Source of the DNA: Axinella damicornis
Taxonomy: Eukaryota > Porifera > Demospongiae > Axinellida > Axinellidae
Reading direction: 5' to 3'
Assembly: GCA_963931865.1 (NCBI GenBank)
Contig: OZ007513.1
Coordinates: forward strand, 9,056,155 to 9,120,154
DNA length: 64,000 nt
The notes below the pieces were generated by a model, which was given only the letters and a program-made list of their open reading frames with translations, searched no databases and had not been told where the DNA came from. This document shows positions 33,748-44,330 of this stretch, piece after piece. Both the position numbers and the translations under genes were made by a program. How positions within the stretch are numbered: the first letter of the stretch is position 1; each line of letters begins with the position of its first letter.

Positions 33748-34960
33748 CTTGCTTTGCTGGTGTGAAGAATGAATATCTTGTTTGGTAACAAGAATCACTA
33801 GTGATTGGCTCTCACAAGCTAAAGGCATGCTTGACGAATTTGACTGAAGATATCAAACTCTACTCGGTATATATAAAATGCTAGGCCTTCCACACAGTCT
33901 GCATTTCCAGCAAAATGTCAGTCACTGGATAGTAAGCATCAAATTGATTAAAAAGAAGACACAATGAAACCCGAGTCCTGTCATTTCTTGGCTTTTTCTT
34001 GTTCTTCTATCAGGGTTCGCTACTTACAACTTGCACTTCAATGCCCAAAGATTCCAGCTTCTTTTGAAAGGATTTTGCCCGGTTACTAGCACTGGGATCC
34101 TTGGTTTCCTCCACACTGATGGCTGGGCACTGGGATCCTCCACACAGACGGGACTGATGACCAAACCCTCGTGAGGGTCATGATATCCCGATCTGAGGAG
34201 GGCCAATATACATACATGTGCAGCTTGTGAAATACTAACCCAAGGGATGGGTCAGCTTAAACAGAGCATGTCCCATAATTATAAGAGTTCTCTTGGAACA
34301 CATCTGGTAAGATTTCTTTCGAGCAGAGAGACAAACTCACACACCTTATCCATGGAGAACTGTTTCCAATGTTGTGCACTCTCCATGATTAGCCTCATCC
34401 CACAACACGTCTTCAAAATGTCTACACAATTAACTCTCACCATCCTCCTCCATGTAAACAATCGAGTTATCGGTCGGACAAACTCACACACCCCATCCAT
34501 GGAGAATTGTTTACTGGGTGTGCACTTTCCATGATTAGCCTCATCCCACAGCACACCTTCAAAATGTCTACACAACTAACTCACACCATCCTCCTCAATG
34601 TAAACAATCGAGTTATCGGTCGGACAAACTCACACACCTCATCCATGGAGAATTGTTCACTGTGTGTGCACTCTCCATGATTAGCCTCATCCCACAGTAC
34701 ATCTTCAAAATGTCTACACAACTAACTCACACCATCCTCCTCCATGTAAATAATTGACTCGTTGGTGAATAAAGTTGACATTGTGAGCAAACAGAGGAGC
34801 GGAATCTGGAATGTCGTAGGGAACGTTTGGGGCACCAAATGCTGGTGGTGCAGCATACTTGTGGAAATACAGGAAGCGAGGGAGAGGAGGAAGGGGTTAC
34901 AAAACAATAGTGAACATCTTCTTTCACTGAACATGGATGAACACAGCAAGAAAAGTGTAA
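33748..34960. repeat. Module B, second copy
   Basis: Matches 6470-7760. The internal repeat of about 147 bp is present three times (about 34331-34765) against two in the first copy. It lacks the poly(G) tract region. Confidence 0.78.
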
Positions 34961-35164
34961 GTGTACAATTTACGCACTATTGTAGTGTCCAAGTGGTTTA
35001 CAAGCCAGAAAATGCACGTCATGTCCAAGCTTGTGCAATTTACAGCAGGTGTACGAGATACAAATTGTTGCAGCCTTCACCAAATCGCCACCAAATTCCT
35101 GGTTAGCGTAAATGGCTCTGGGCATTGGGGAGCATTTGCTGTTTGGCTTGTCTCTGTTCTGCAC

Positions 35165-35535
35165 CTTGGTTGTCATGCATTTTGGTTGTCATGCAGCTTG
35201 CTTGTCATGCAGTTTGCTTGTCATGCAGTTTGGTTGTCATGCAGTTTGGTTGTCATGCAGTTTGGTTGTCATGCAGTTTGGTTGTCATGCAGTTTGGTTG
35301 TCATGCAGTTTGGTTGTCATGCAGTTTGGTTGTCATGCAGTTTGGTTGTCATGTAGTTTGGTTGTCATGGAGTTTGGTTGTCATGCAGTTTGGTTGTCAC
35401 GCAGTTTGATTGTCATGTAGTTTGGCTGTCATGCAGTTTGGTTGTCATGCAGTTTGGTTGTCATGCAGTTTGGTTGTCATGCAGTTTGGTTGTCATGTAG
35501 TTTGGTTGTCATGCAGTTTGGTTGTCATGTAGTTT
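35165..35535. repeat. 16-bp minisatellite, about 23 copies
   Basis: TTTGGTTGTCATGCAG repeats with few variants. Since 16 is not a multiple of 3, all three frames read through similar repeats (WLSCSLVVMQFGCHA), which creates spurious open frames. Confidence 0.95.
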
Positions 35536-35881
35536 AGGTCCCAGTACAATTGTGGTTGTCTTATACATTTGTGATTTGAACCACAAAGTGATTCAGTAAT
35601 ACTAGGGTATGGAGATCCCCACAACACAGCTAGGGTGGGAGCACACATACATAACAATCAGCTCCCTTAATGATCAGCTAGCTTCAAGGGAATTCAAGTA
35701 TGGATTCCACAGCTTCACACAATTCGCTGCATCACTGACATGTGAGAACGCTGTCTCCTGTGTTAAGTTAACGTTGCTGATGGTTTTTCCAGATCCCCTC
35801 CATGTAAGCTGCTTAGGGAAATCACAAAAGTATGATTTTTTTTCCTGTGTGTATATATCATAGGCGACGTCTACGATTGCT

Positions 35882-36172
35882 GATCTTCACCTAGACCAAG
35901 TTGCGGCATTCATCATCGCGATCGGCTGCTTCCACCAAAAACAGCTGGGTGCGGGTGCGGTGTCAGTGCCCCTGCGCAGGATCTTCACCTAAACCAACCT
36001 GTGTCATTCATCATCACGATCGGCTGCTTCCACCAAAACAGTTGATTGTGGGTGTGGTGTCAGTGCCCCTGCACAGGATCGTCACCTAGACCAAGCTGTG
36101 TTATTAATCATCACGATCGGCTGCTTCCACCAAAACAGTTGATTGTGGGTGTGGTGTCAGAGTCTCTCACTG
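35882..36172. repeat. 97-bp tandem repeat, 3 copies
   Basis: Units start GATCTTCACCTAGACCAAG and include CGATCGGCTGCTTCCACC. The third is truncated. Confidence 0.9.
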
Positions 36173-36580
36173 GATAATCTCCAAATGACTTGGGCGTTAA
36201 TAAAGTACACTTCCAAACGTGTGGCCTAGATCTATTATGTAATATTTGATACCTCTTCAAAACAGTTCCCACATCAACTCGGTGTTTCAACTTCCAAAGT
36301 ATGTGGTTACATCAGTGTGTGCAGTTCCCTTCTTCGTGATTGTATTTGCAACTGCAATTGAATCAGAACCGGCTGGTGTCATTGAGTTGATGAATCCAGC
36401 CATGCTCATTGTTCTTGTCAGCCACAAGTTAAACTTTAGCCTCAGGTGCATCACACATAGATTGGCAGAGGCCAATAGAGAATTGGTGAAGGTGAGTGTG
36501 TGTACGTGTGAAACCACAAACCAGAGATGCAAGGCGCAAGGCCACCATACAAAGGGTTGCAGTCGAATTCATTGAAGGTA
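36173..36580 (-). pseudogene. Zinc-finger-derived sequence related to 40075-40440
   Basis: About 170 bp (36173-36345) resembles 40240-40430, which encodes C2H2 zinc-finger relics on the minus strand. Here cysteine and histidine spacing is lost. 36505-36580 resembles 8728-8799. Confidence 0.4.
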
Positions 36581-37077
36581 TTACCTAATTCACACCCTGC
36601 ACATCAAAAGTTATACACAAACTCACACAAGAGTTAAGAAATTCCACAGATTTGCCCCGTCTTGCTGGTAAATGCGTAGTATTGCATAACTGTGCACTCA
36701 GGAAGGATGTCGAGTTAACAAATTCTGAAAGCATCACATATTTGCCCATCTTGGCGTGTAAATGCGTAGTATTGTGTAAATGTGAACACTCGGGATTAAC
36801 TAAACTTTTGTGATACTTTTCTTTATTTGCACACTTAAATTGAGTGCTGAAGTAAAACTCACACACCTCATAAGTATTTGATTTGTATTCTTATCCATGT
36901 TTTCTACAGCTTCCATGGAGACATCACCACCACGTCGTAAGTGCACGGCATAGCATAGTTACAAAACCTTGTAATGGTCCAATAGCTCCGTCAAGCTCTT
37001 ACGAGGGTGAACCTATTGCAAGGAGGAGCCAGTAAGGAAACCTCAACACCTTCATGTGCAGATGCTATATATAGTGT
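36581..37077. other. Non-coding with a short diverged duplication
   Basis: 36645-36700 and 36725-36790 share ATGCGTAGTATTG contexts. No gene seen. Confidence 0.4.
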
Positions 37078-37165
37078 CCTTACTGTCTTGACGCCATTGG
37101 AAAAGGTGGTTGCAGGGTTGGATACTGTCTTGACGCCATTGGAAAAGGTGGTTGCAGGGTTGGAG
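37078..37165. repeat. 45-bp direct duplication
   Basis: TACTGTCTTGACGCCATTGG and the following bases are repeated twice back to back. Confidence 0.9.
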
Positions 37166-37251
37166 ATTTACAGAGACAGGCCAGTCCACCACCTCTTCCA
37201 CACTCTTGCTCACTGGTGACACAAAGATGGGTCTTCGTAGTTTAGATAAGT

Positions 37252-37274
37252 CCCCCCCCCCCCCCCCCCCCCCC
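37252..37274. repeat. Poly(C) tract, 23 nt
   Basis: An uninterrupted C run directly precedes the 18-bp minisatellite. Confidence 0.95.
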
Positions 37275-37301
37275 TCTCTCAACAACTTCTTCCCTCAGCC
37301 T

Positions 37302-37410
37302 CAGAAAGATTCGTCGCCTCGGAAAGATTCGTCGCCTCGGAAAGATTCGTCGCCTCGGAAAGATTCGTCGCCTCGGAAAGATTCGTCGCCTCGGAAAGAT
37401 TCGTCGCCTC
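37302..37410 (+). repeat. 18-bp minisatellite encoding SPRKDS repeats
   Basis: Six copies of TCGGAAAGATTCGTCGCC. Because the unit is 18 bp, the plus frame 37152-37451 reads SPRKDS repeatedly. No flanking domain supports a real protein. Confidence 0.9.
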
Positions 37411-37737
37411 CGTTCATAGCTGGGGTCGAACCTCCCCGAACTCACTGCTGATTCTACTAATTAATAATATAATATAATATGTCCAAATTTCACTTACAGA
37501 AAGCAAAGACTGAGGAGGTGGCACATCAGAAAGGATCCAGCAAATTGTGACTGTATTACTGTAGGAGCAGCTGAGGAAACAAGTGTGTGTTACACAACTG
37601 ATGGACACTTTGAAATTTTTCTCCGGATGAGAGGGAGGACTGGGCTGATGTGTGGTGGCCATCACCTGTGGGCTATTTGTGACCGAGCATAAGTCGAAAG
37701 AGGTATATGACTCAGTTTCATGCAAGTACATATTGAA

Positions 37738-37891
37738 TATATCGCTCCGAACAAGAAATTGTGCAGAACGTTAGGCATGCAAGCACCAATATTGGTGATA
37801 ACATTCTAGACTTCACCATAGACAACTGGCTGTCATTGAACCAAACTCTTTCCATTTCCAAATTACAAGACTATTTCCCACACGTTACTCA
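37738..37891 (+). other. Candidate exon, unrecognised
   Basis: An open stretch reads STNIGDNILDFTIDNWLSLN and SISKLQDYFPHVTQ up to a consensus GTAAGT donor. No homologue was recognised and there is no obvious acceptor. Confidence 0.25.
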
Positions 37892-38540
37892 AGTAAGTCA
37901 TGTAATTGTTACACGACTAACTATAGTCCACTGAACAAAGTGTGTGGGTTCACATACGAAACCCTCATCAGTGTCATTGCCAACATTGAGAGTCAGGAGC
38001 TGATGGGACAGTACAGCTAGCAATTGCTCCCAAACATCGACAATTGTCCTCAACGATTGTCATTGGCGCATGCAGCAAGTGTAAACCTGCAACAGGCTGA
38101 TACTGTCAGCATGTCACTGATTCATTGTATTATGACATAACATCCTTGGCGATAATGAACTTGAACATGTGCCATTCCTGAAAACAAGACACACGCCGAC
38201 AAGACTTGACACAGATAAGAATGCTCAACTCAAAACAGCTGGCAACAAGGCTATAAAAACAGAAGATTGGGAAAACAACTAGGTAGTCTTGATCGCACAC
38301 ACGATACTGACGAAAAGAAACTTTAAAGTGACAGAACGATTCTGCTCCAATTCACTGACGATTCACTGGTTGGTGAGTAGTCTACTGGCGTTTGGGTTTA
38401 GCGGTGTCCACTGTATATGCTCCAAGTGCACTCTCATTCATTACATAACCTATTGAGTAACAAGGCACTCCATTGCCATGTTTTGGTCAAAAACACTCAG
38501 AGGTATGCTGTTACAAACAGAAATTCACTATAATTGTGAC
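37892..38540. other. Non-coding stretch
   Basis: No coding region, repeat match or structural signal was noticed. Confidence 0.4.
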
Positions 38541-38820
38541 TTCTTGTATTATCATACAGTGCAGACCTGCGATGCTGTAGTGCACCCTTCTCTATACAGT
38601 TCGTAAAGGTTTTGTGATGTTTTCGAAATGTCGTCTGACAGACTTACGTGCTCCCAAGAAGAGTGTTGGGTTGCTCGCGGACACATTCACATTACAGAGA
38701 TGGCAACAATTCACGAACCCCTCTCCACTCTCTGTATCCATGAAACAGTCTGTTCTGTACAGGCAGACCTGCGATGCTGTAGTGCACCCTTTTCAATTCA
38801 GTTCGTAAACTAAATATCAT
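38541..38820. repeat. Module C head fragment, partly duplicated
   Basis: The phrase GCAGACCTGCGATGCTGTAG occurs at 38563 and 38761. The tract between resembles 20700-20780 and 41090-41160. Confidence 0.65.
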
Positions 38821-40060
38821 CTACTCAACACAATAAACTCTTCATGAACAAATATACTTAAACAATACACTAATTTGATCTTGGTACAGTCTATGAATAT
38901 GACTCATGTCATCACATTATGCACAGAAGCTCTGGCATGAAACCAAAAGCGGTCCACCACCTCCCCAAAGTCCTCCAACCCCTCCTCCTCCTCGCACTAC
39001 TCTCAATCCCCACCAAGGAAGCAGAGGAGGATTTGGAGGAGTCAAGGCACCCCCAATCCCCCTGCACCCAGAGCCATCTCCCCAATCAGATTCCCAGAGG
39101 AGGCAGCCTCCTCCAAAGCAGACTCCTACCATGTCACCAAGAGTCCTGGCAATGGGCACTATTACACTCAAGATGACTGTTTAGGGCATGCAGGATACAT
39201 AAATTATACTTCAACAGTTGCAAAGTAGTGATGCACCAATAATCAGATCGGTTATCGGCATCGGGCTGATAATCACCTTCGTGCACTTTTCTGAATGAAC
39301 ATACGAATGTATTATGAACTCTTGTGTTGCTGGGGCATACCCTAAGCAAAGCAAACCATCAGATTCCTCTGGCCACTCATTTTGGTCACATACGTGCAAC
39401 ACAGAAGGGGGGGGGGGGGGGGGGGGGGGGGCAATCATGACTGTAGCTGCACAAAACCTGTCAAGTCACTTTAAAGAGGTCTTAACTTTCTTGACCTGAG
39501 GCCGGTAGGGGGAATACCAGAAACATACACATTTTCTTTCGAACAAGGCACATGTGTCTCTGACAATGAACACAGATGGTGTAACAACCTGTGGTAGTAC
39601 CACTAACACTGTATTGAATATTAGAAGTGGCTGCTTAAGATGTAAGCAGCTAATACATATGCAGTACGTATTGTGCACATGCATGTGCACAATGATTATG
39701 AGTGAACTTAGATCTAGCTGAACTGTACTGTATGTACGTGCATGTAACAATCCCATTCACTCAACCCTGTCTCCATCTTCCTTCCCCAGCTGGCAATACG
39801 TCCATTTCACATAAAGTTGATTCGTCGTCGTCTCCCCCCTCCCACCCGCCCCAAAGATCAGTGAGAGACATTTTGTTTTTGCTGAACACTTCATCATGTC
39901 AGCATGTCAAGAATGAATCGGTCCGTCGAGACAGAATAACCTACTGTAGTGCTGTAACGATCCAAGTGCAACTCCCATGAAAGAACTTTTCTGATAATAT
40001 ATAATGACATCTGTGACAAAACATTCAGAAAGGAAAACCATGCCCTCAACTGGGATAAGT
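38821..40060. other. Stretch without recognised gene
   Basis: A proline-rich open frame (38906-39184) and a 25-nt G tract (39407-39431) are present. No domain, splice pattern or repeat partner supports a gene. Confidence 0.4.
39407..39431. repeat. Poly(G) tract, 25 nt
   Basis: An uninterrupted G run. Confidence 0.95.
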
Positions 40061-40074
40061 TAAGGTATTGACAA

Positions 40075-40385
40075 TTTTAGCTGTAGGGTCTCACAAGACC
40101 TTATCACCGAGCTTGCTTTTGTACGGTTTCTCTCCTGTGTGGATTCTGTGGTGTGATTGCAGATGTCCAGGTCAGTTGAACGTCTTGGGGCAGAATAACT
40201 CCTGTGTGCATCATAAAGTGACGTCTAAGATTGCTATGACCTCCAAATGACTTTGGGCACACTTCAAAACGTGCGCCCTAGCTCTACTGTGTGTTCTCTG
40301 ATGCCTTTTCACAGTCCTCACACTAGCAAAACACTTCCCACAGTAACCACATCAACTCAATGTTTCGACTTCCAAAGTATGTGGC
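40075..40385 (-). pseudogene. C2H2 zinc-finger gene relic
   Basis: On the minus strand, ELFCPKTFN, a TGA stop, PGHLQSHHRIHTGEKPYKS shows a complete C2H2 finger followed by the canonical TGEKPY linker. Further upstream on that strand (about 40225-40360) are more Cys/His-rich remnants (CAQSHLEV and CVR.. contexts). TGEKPY linkers are diagnostic of tandem C2H2 DNA-binding proteins. Stops and frame changes show that it is dead. Related sequence lies at 36173-36345 and 43405-43620. Confidence 0.7.
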
Positions 40386-40874
40386 TACATCGATCAGTGT
40401 GTGCAGCTTTTTTTCCCTTCTTCATCATGATTGTGTTTGTGTATACTCTTCACTTCATTATCACTTACAATGCAAGTGCAGATTGTTAATACGTAGATAG
40501 AATGTCACTCATCAGATATTTCCTCCTACTTCAGAAGAAGATCTCCTATCTAAGTTGATGAATCCAACCATATTAACTGTTCTTGTCAGCAGCAAGTTAT
40601 CTACGATTCCAGTTACACACTCTTTTATCACAATTTGATGACTTTGCACGCAGTGCGCTTCCAATATTGTACTTTGACCTCGCACACTTCTTCATCTCAA
40701 CAGAACTCATCACAACCTACATCCAACATTACTCCTCCCAAATTTATAAAACGCACCACATACTTCAATTCACCAGAAACAGAATCCTGTTCCAACGCAC
40801 AGATTCGCAATTATTTATTAACCACCAAGGATGTCCTAGATTATCATTTGCCACAAAATTGTTGAAAATCCTGC

Positions 40875-42640
40875 AATAAATCCAGTAGGTTTCAGTGTGT
40901 GAGCTTAATACACAAGTATCTTCATCAGTAAAGTTGCAGATACGGATGCGCTAGATTGCCATTTGTGATGTCTTCATACTGAGCTCAGACCGTAGCTGCA
41001 GATATGCCCGATTATGACCTCAGTGACTTAAAATTACACCACTGCACGGATTCAGCTGTGACATTCAGGTTACACAACCGGCTGTCACAACAGCAATTCA
41101 CGAATCCCTCTCCAACCACGAAACAGTCTGTTCTGTCCAGGCAGACAGGCGATGCTGTAGAACATCCTTTTCGAAAGAGTTCATAGAGGTTTTGTGAGTC
41201 GCCTGACAGACTTCCCGATCCTGAAATGGGGCAGGGTTAGCCACACATGATTCAACAAGTATGCCCAGGAAATGGAACACGTTTTGAGGTTCAGATTCCC
41301 AGATGAACCACAAGACCAACCGGAACAACCAGGTTTTGTGGAGTTACATTGGGGTTAAGGCAGCAGAAAGTTTGTACAAATAACTCAACATTTGAAGTGC
41401 ATGCATGTAACCAGTATATTGCTGCAATTCCAGAGGAAAACCCTCTCACAAAGAACCTCGATCATTCGCCTGCATTTTTCCAACCCTGAGGAGTATGGGC
41501 TGTACTTTCCACCTAGGAGGCAACTCACTGGTAGGCCAACAGAGGAGCTGACAACAATACTCTACTTTGAACGTTGGCGGGTGAGGTGGAGTGTGGAGGA
41601 GGAGATGGGCGTATACATGAATGTTTTTTTTTTATGCGTATGTTTCAGAAGGACATCATCCTCCTTGCTGATCTCACCAGCTATTCAGCCCAACGCAAGA
41701 CCAAGCCAGTATTTCCTTGTATTATTTCCCAGCTGTATGTGGTTATCAAATGCAGTGCTACAAAGCGACTTACGTGGACTTACGTATAGAACTAACATTG
41801 ACTACATACTTTCGAACACCTCACCCATTCCTTTGAGAGGTGCATGGGCAACATCCAAGGAAATGAGGGTGCCTTCAATGGCGGAAAAACCAAGCTTGAC
41901 AGACCTGAGGCAACTGATTGGTTACTGCAGCGGAAGCTTCGGGGACAAACTCCCTATAGAAAATTACATGTCTCTGGGCCACTCAACCAACTCAAAAGGA
42001 CTAGAAGCACAGTGACTTCAGTAGCACTGAGTAGAATGCCATCTCTGATAGCAATAATCGTGGAACATGTCATTGAATGCTTCAGGAGGTCAAGTCATCC
42101 AAGGGACGGTTTCTCCAATAGACCACAAGTACATTGTGACGCTGTATGCGGCCGCCATCACCACAACCATGCAGCTGCTGCAGACTGCTACCACTGTTCG
42201 CAAGATTGAAGAGTCTAAGTCATCTTGAGGCATATAGGAAAGAGTGAACTACAAAATTAAGCAGCAGCAGTGTAAGGGGGTTCGTAAAAGTGTGCAGTTC
42301 TTAGCTGTGAAGAATACCCTAAGTTGTATGAATTGCAGTTCATGCAATTCATGCTCAAATCTTCCCCAGAATTCACACTCGTGGGGAATATGTTGGTCAA
42401 TCCTGTAATGCTCAGGAAGATAGTTTTCTCTGAATCTCCTTCCACACCACTTACACAAGTATTTTTGGAGGCCGGTATAAGATGATTCCACATGACCTTG
42501 CAGAGCTAGGTCAGTAGGAAAACACTTCAAACAGTATCTACAGCTAAATGTTAGCTTCCCTATTTCGTCTGGGTGGCATTCTGAACTATGATATTGAAGA
42601 GTATCGGTGTTGCAGAAGACCTTACCACAGAAATGACATT
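40875..42640. repeat. Module C, third copy
   Basis: Collinear with 20483-22380. A segment around 41610-41645 is replaced by a T-rich insertion, and about 180 bp around 42090-42200 is shortened. It stops matching at about 42640. Confidence 0.85.
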
Positions 42641-42800
42641 TAGGGGCCGAAAACATCCATGTATACTTTAATTCCCTGAAAACTTCATGTAAGGGAATTC
42701 CAGACCCTGTGCAGCAGCTGCGGCAGATGATGGTAGCCCACTTCCTACATATCACCCCAGCCAACATCGTTAAACAGCCTCCCATCAAGAAGCGAAACAT
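42249..42800 (-). CDS. C2H2 zinc-finger frame in module C, copy 3 (open)
   Basis: The minus frame is 183 codons and open. From about residue 54 come CHFCGKVFCNTDTLQYHSSEC, FSCRYCLKCFPTDLALQGH and YLCKWCGRRFRENYLPEHY, then H, and HECEFWGRF with one zinc ligand missing, i.e. three recognisable C2H2 fingers and a degenerate fourth. The first finger has the extra base that is deleted in the other two copies. The N-terminal part beyond 42640 is unrelated to the repeat. Whether it is expressed is unknown. It is the best preserved version of the captured zinc-finger sequence. Confidence 0.5.
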   Translation of the reverse strand: MFRFLMGGCLTMLAGVICRKWATIICRSCCTGSGIPLHEVFRELKYTWMFSAPKCHFCGKVFCNTDTLQYHSSECHPDEIGKLTFSCRYCLKCFPTDLALQGHVESSYTGLQKYLCKWCGRRFRENYLPEHYRIDQHIPHECEFWGRFEHELHELQFIQLRVFFTAKNCTLLRTPLHCCCLIL

Positions 42801-43400
42801 GGAAGAGTGACAGTTTGTTCTAATAGAGTGCGTACTGTTTGTACTGAGCTATGCTCAGTCAGCCACACTTGCCAACCACTACAAGACTCGGTTCTGGCTC
42901 CAATTCATATTCACTTCTTGGCTATCAACAGAAATGAAACGCCAAGAATCCTGTAATTTCGGTAATTCATATCTGAGTAGCAAAAAGGTAGCACAGCTCG
43001 GGACCACCACCACCAGCTAGTCCAACCTCCTCCCCCAACCAACCTTCCAGGCTTCATCTCCAGTAGAAGTTGTAGCTGCAAACCACGGGGTACTTTGTAA
43101 TCCGCCCTAAATTCAAGTATGCTAGAAGTACGCCGCATAACTCGGGCTAGCTGCAACCAATTTTGGCAGTACTTCCACCATTTTCATGCACAAAGAGTGA
43201 TAAAGCTGGCCACGTGGTTTAGATAGGCGATACAGGAAGTCCCAGCCCACTAAGTAATGAATTCCTGTGGTGTTACTTAGCGACATTCACACAGGATGTG
43301 TGGTTGTAGTAATCATGTAGGTATTTGCGGAAAAACTTTTCACGCCAACATGCAATAAAATTATCCATGGGTACCAGCACCCCCTCACGCACTGGAATCT
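42801..43400. other. Non-coding stretch
   Basis: No coding or repeat signal was recognised. Confidence 0.4.
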
Positions 43401-43404
43401 TCCA

Positions 43405-43935
43405 CACTGATTCTCCAAATGACTTTGGGCAATAAGCACACTTCAAAGCATGTGCCTATCTACGTACGTATTAGACGCGTTTTTTGATGCCTCTTCTCTG
43501 TCTGTACACTAGCAAACATTGATTGCTGATGTCCAGGTTGGTTGAACCTCTTGGGGCAGAACTCACTCAGGAAAGGTTATTCTCTTGTGTGAATAATAAG
43601 GTAACGTCTAATATCCAGGACCTACGAAGTAAAACTGGCTGAGGGTGGCTCTATTTAGAAGACAATAATTCAAATAACTGATCGCATGCGCAGTTGGCCG
43701 CCGCCACGTGGCAGGTTCTGGATCAGTTAGTCATCCACTCGGCTAGTTCCCCATGTCCACATGACCATAAGAAGTAGCTCAAGAAGTCGAACCTCTTGGG
43801 GCAGAACTCACACAGGAAAGGTTATTCTCTTGTGTGAATAACAAGGAGACGTCTAATATTTCTATGATACCAGCACCCCCACATGCAATGGAGGTTGAAC
43901 CTCTTGGGGCAGAACTCACACAGGAAAGGTGCCAT
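43405..43935 (-). repeat. Zinc-finger-derived tandem units, left of piggyBac
   Basis: Minus-strand phrases CEFCPKRFN and VIHTRE mark decayed C2H2 fingers. A unit of about 108 bp (GAACCTCTTGGGGCAGAACT and following) occurs at 43543, 43791 and 43899. The same unit occurs right of the piggyBac gene at 46457-46712. Confidence 0.75.
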
Positions 43936-44330
43936 GGCCCAGCACCAGCAATAATATATAGGATGATGTATGTTACAAGTCTTATCACTGTAATAATTGT
44001 CTGCATCATATTTGTTGGACATATAGAAGTGTGTGTGTGACTGAGATATGCACACGTGACTCATGAAGCATCACAGTAATCATTGTACCACCAACTCAAA
44101 AGTCTGAATATCATGTATGAATTCATGTGACCAAGAGAACAGTTCAACTAGAGTATAGCCACAAGAGCACTATAGCGGGGAGGAGCTACTTTGCGACTGA
44201 CAACTTCACACAGAGCTGGTATCAACTGCGTTAGGGGAATTCCCCATACTGTAGACTCATATGCAAATGTCCCACACAGAGGCAGCAGCGGACTAAATTC
44301 AACATTAGCACCTACCAGGAGTGTAATAGT

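Noticed and set aside
35165..35535. Regular short repeats resembling a CRISPR array
   Set aside because: Units are contiguous 16-mers without unique spacers, and the context is an animal genome with no cas genes.
37152..37451. Possible SR-like protein with SPRKDS repeats
   Set aside because: The frame is made of a poly(C) tract and an 18-bp minisatellite, with no domain or splice support on either side.
38906..39184. Proline-rich protein
   Set aside because: Three overlapping frames are equally open because of base composition. No conserved copy or domain.
43779..44235. Upstream exon for the piggyBac N-terminus
   Set aside because: The open frames here translate zinc-finger-derived repeat units and show none of the expected transposase N-terminal residues.
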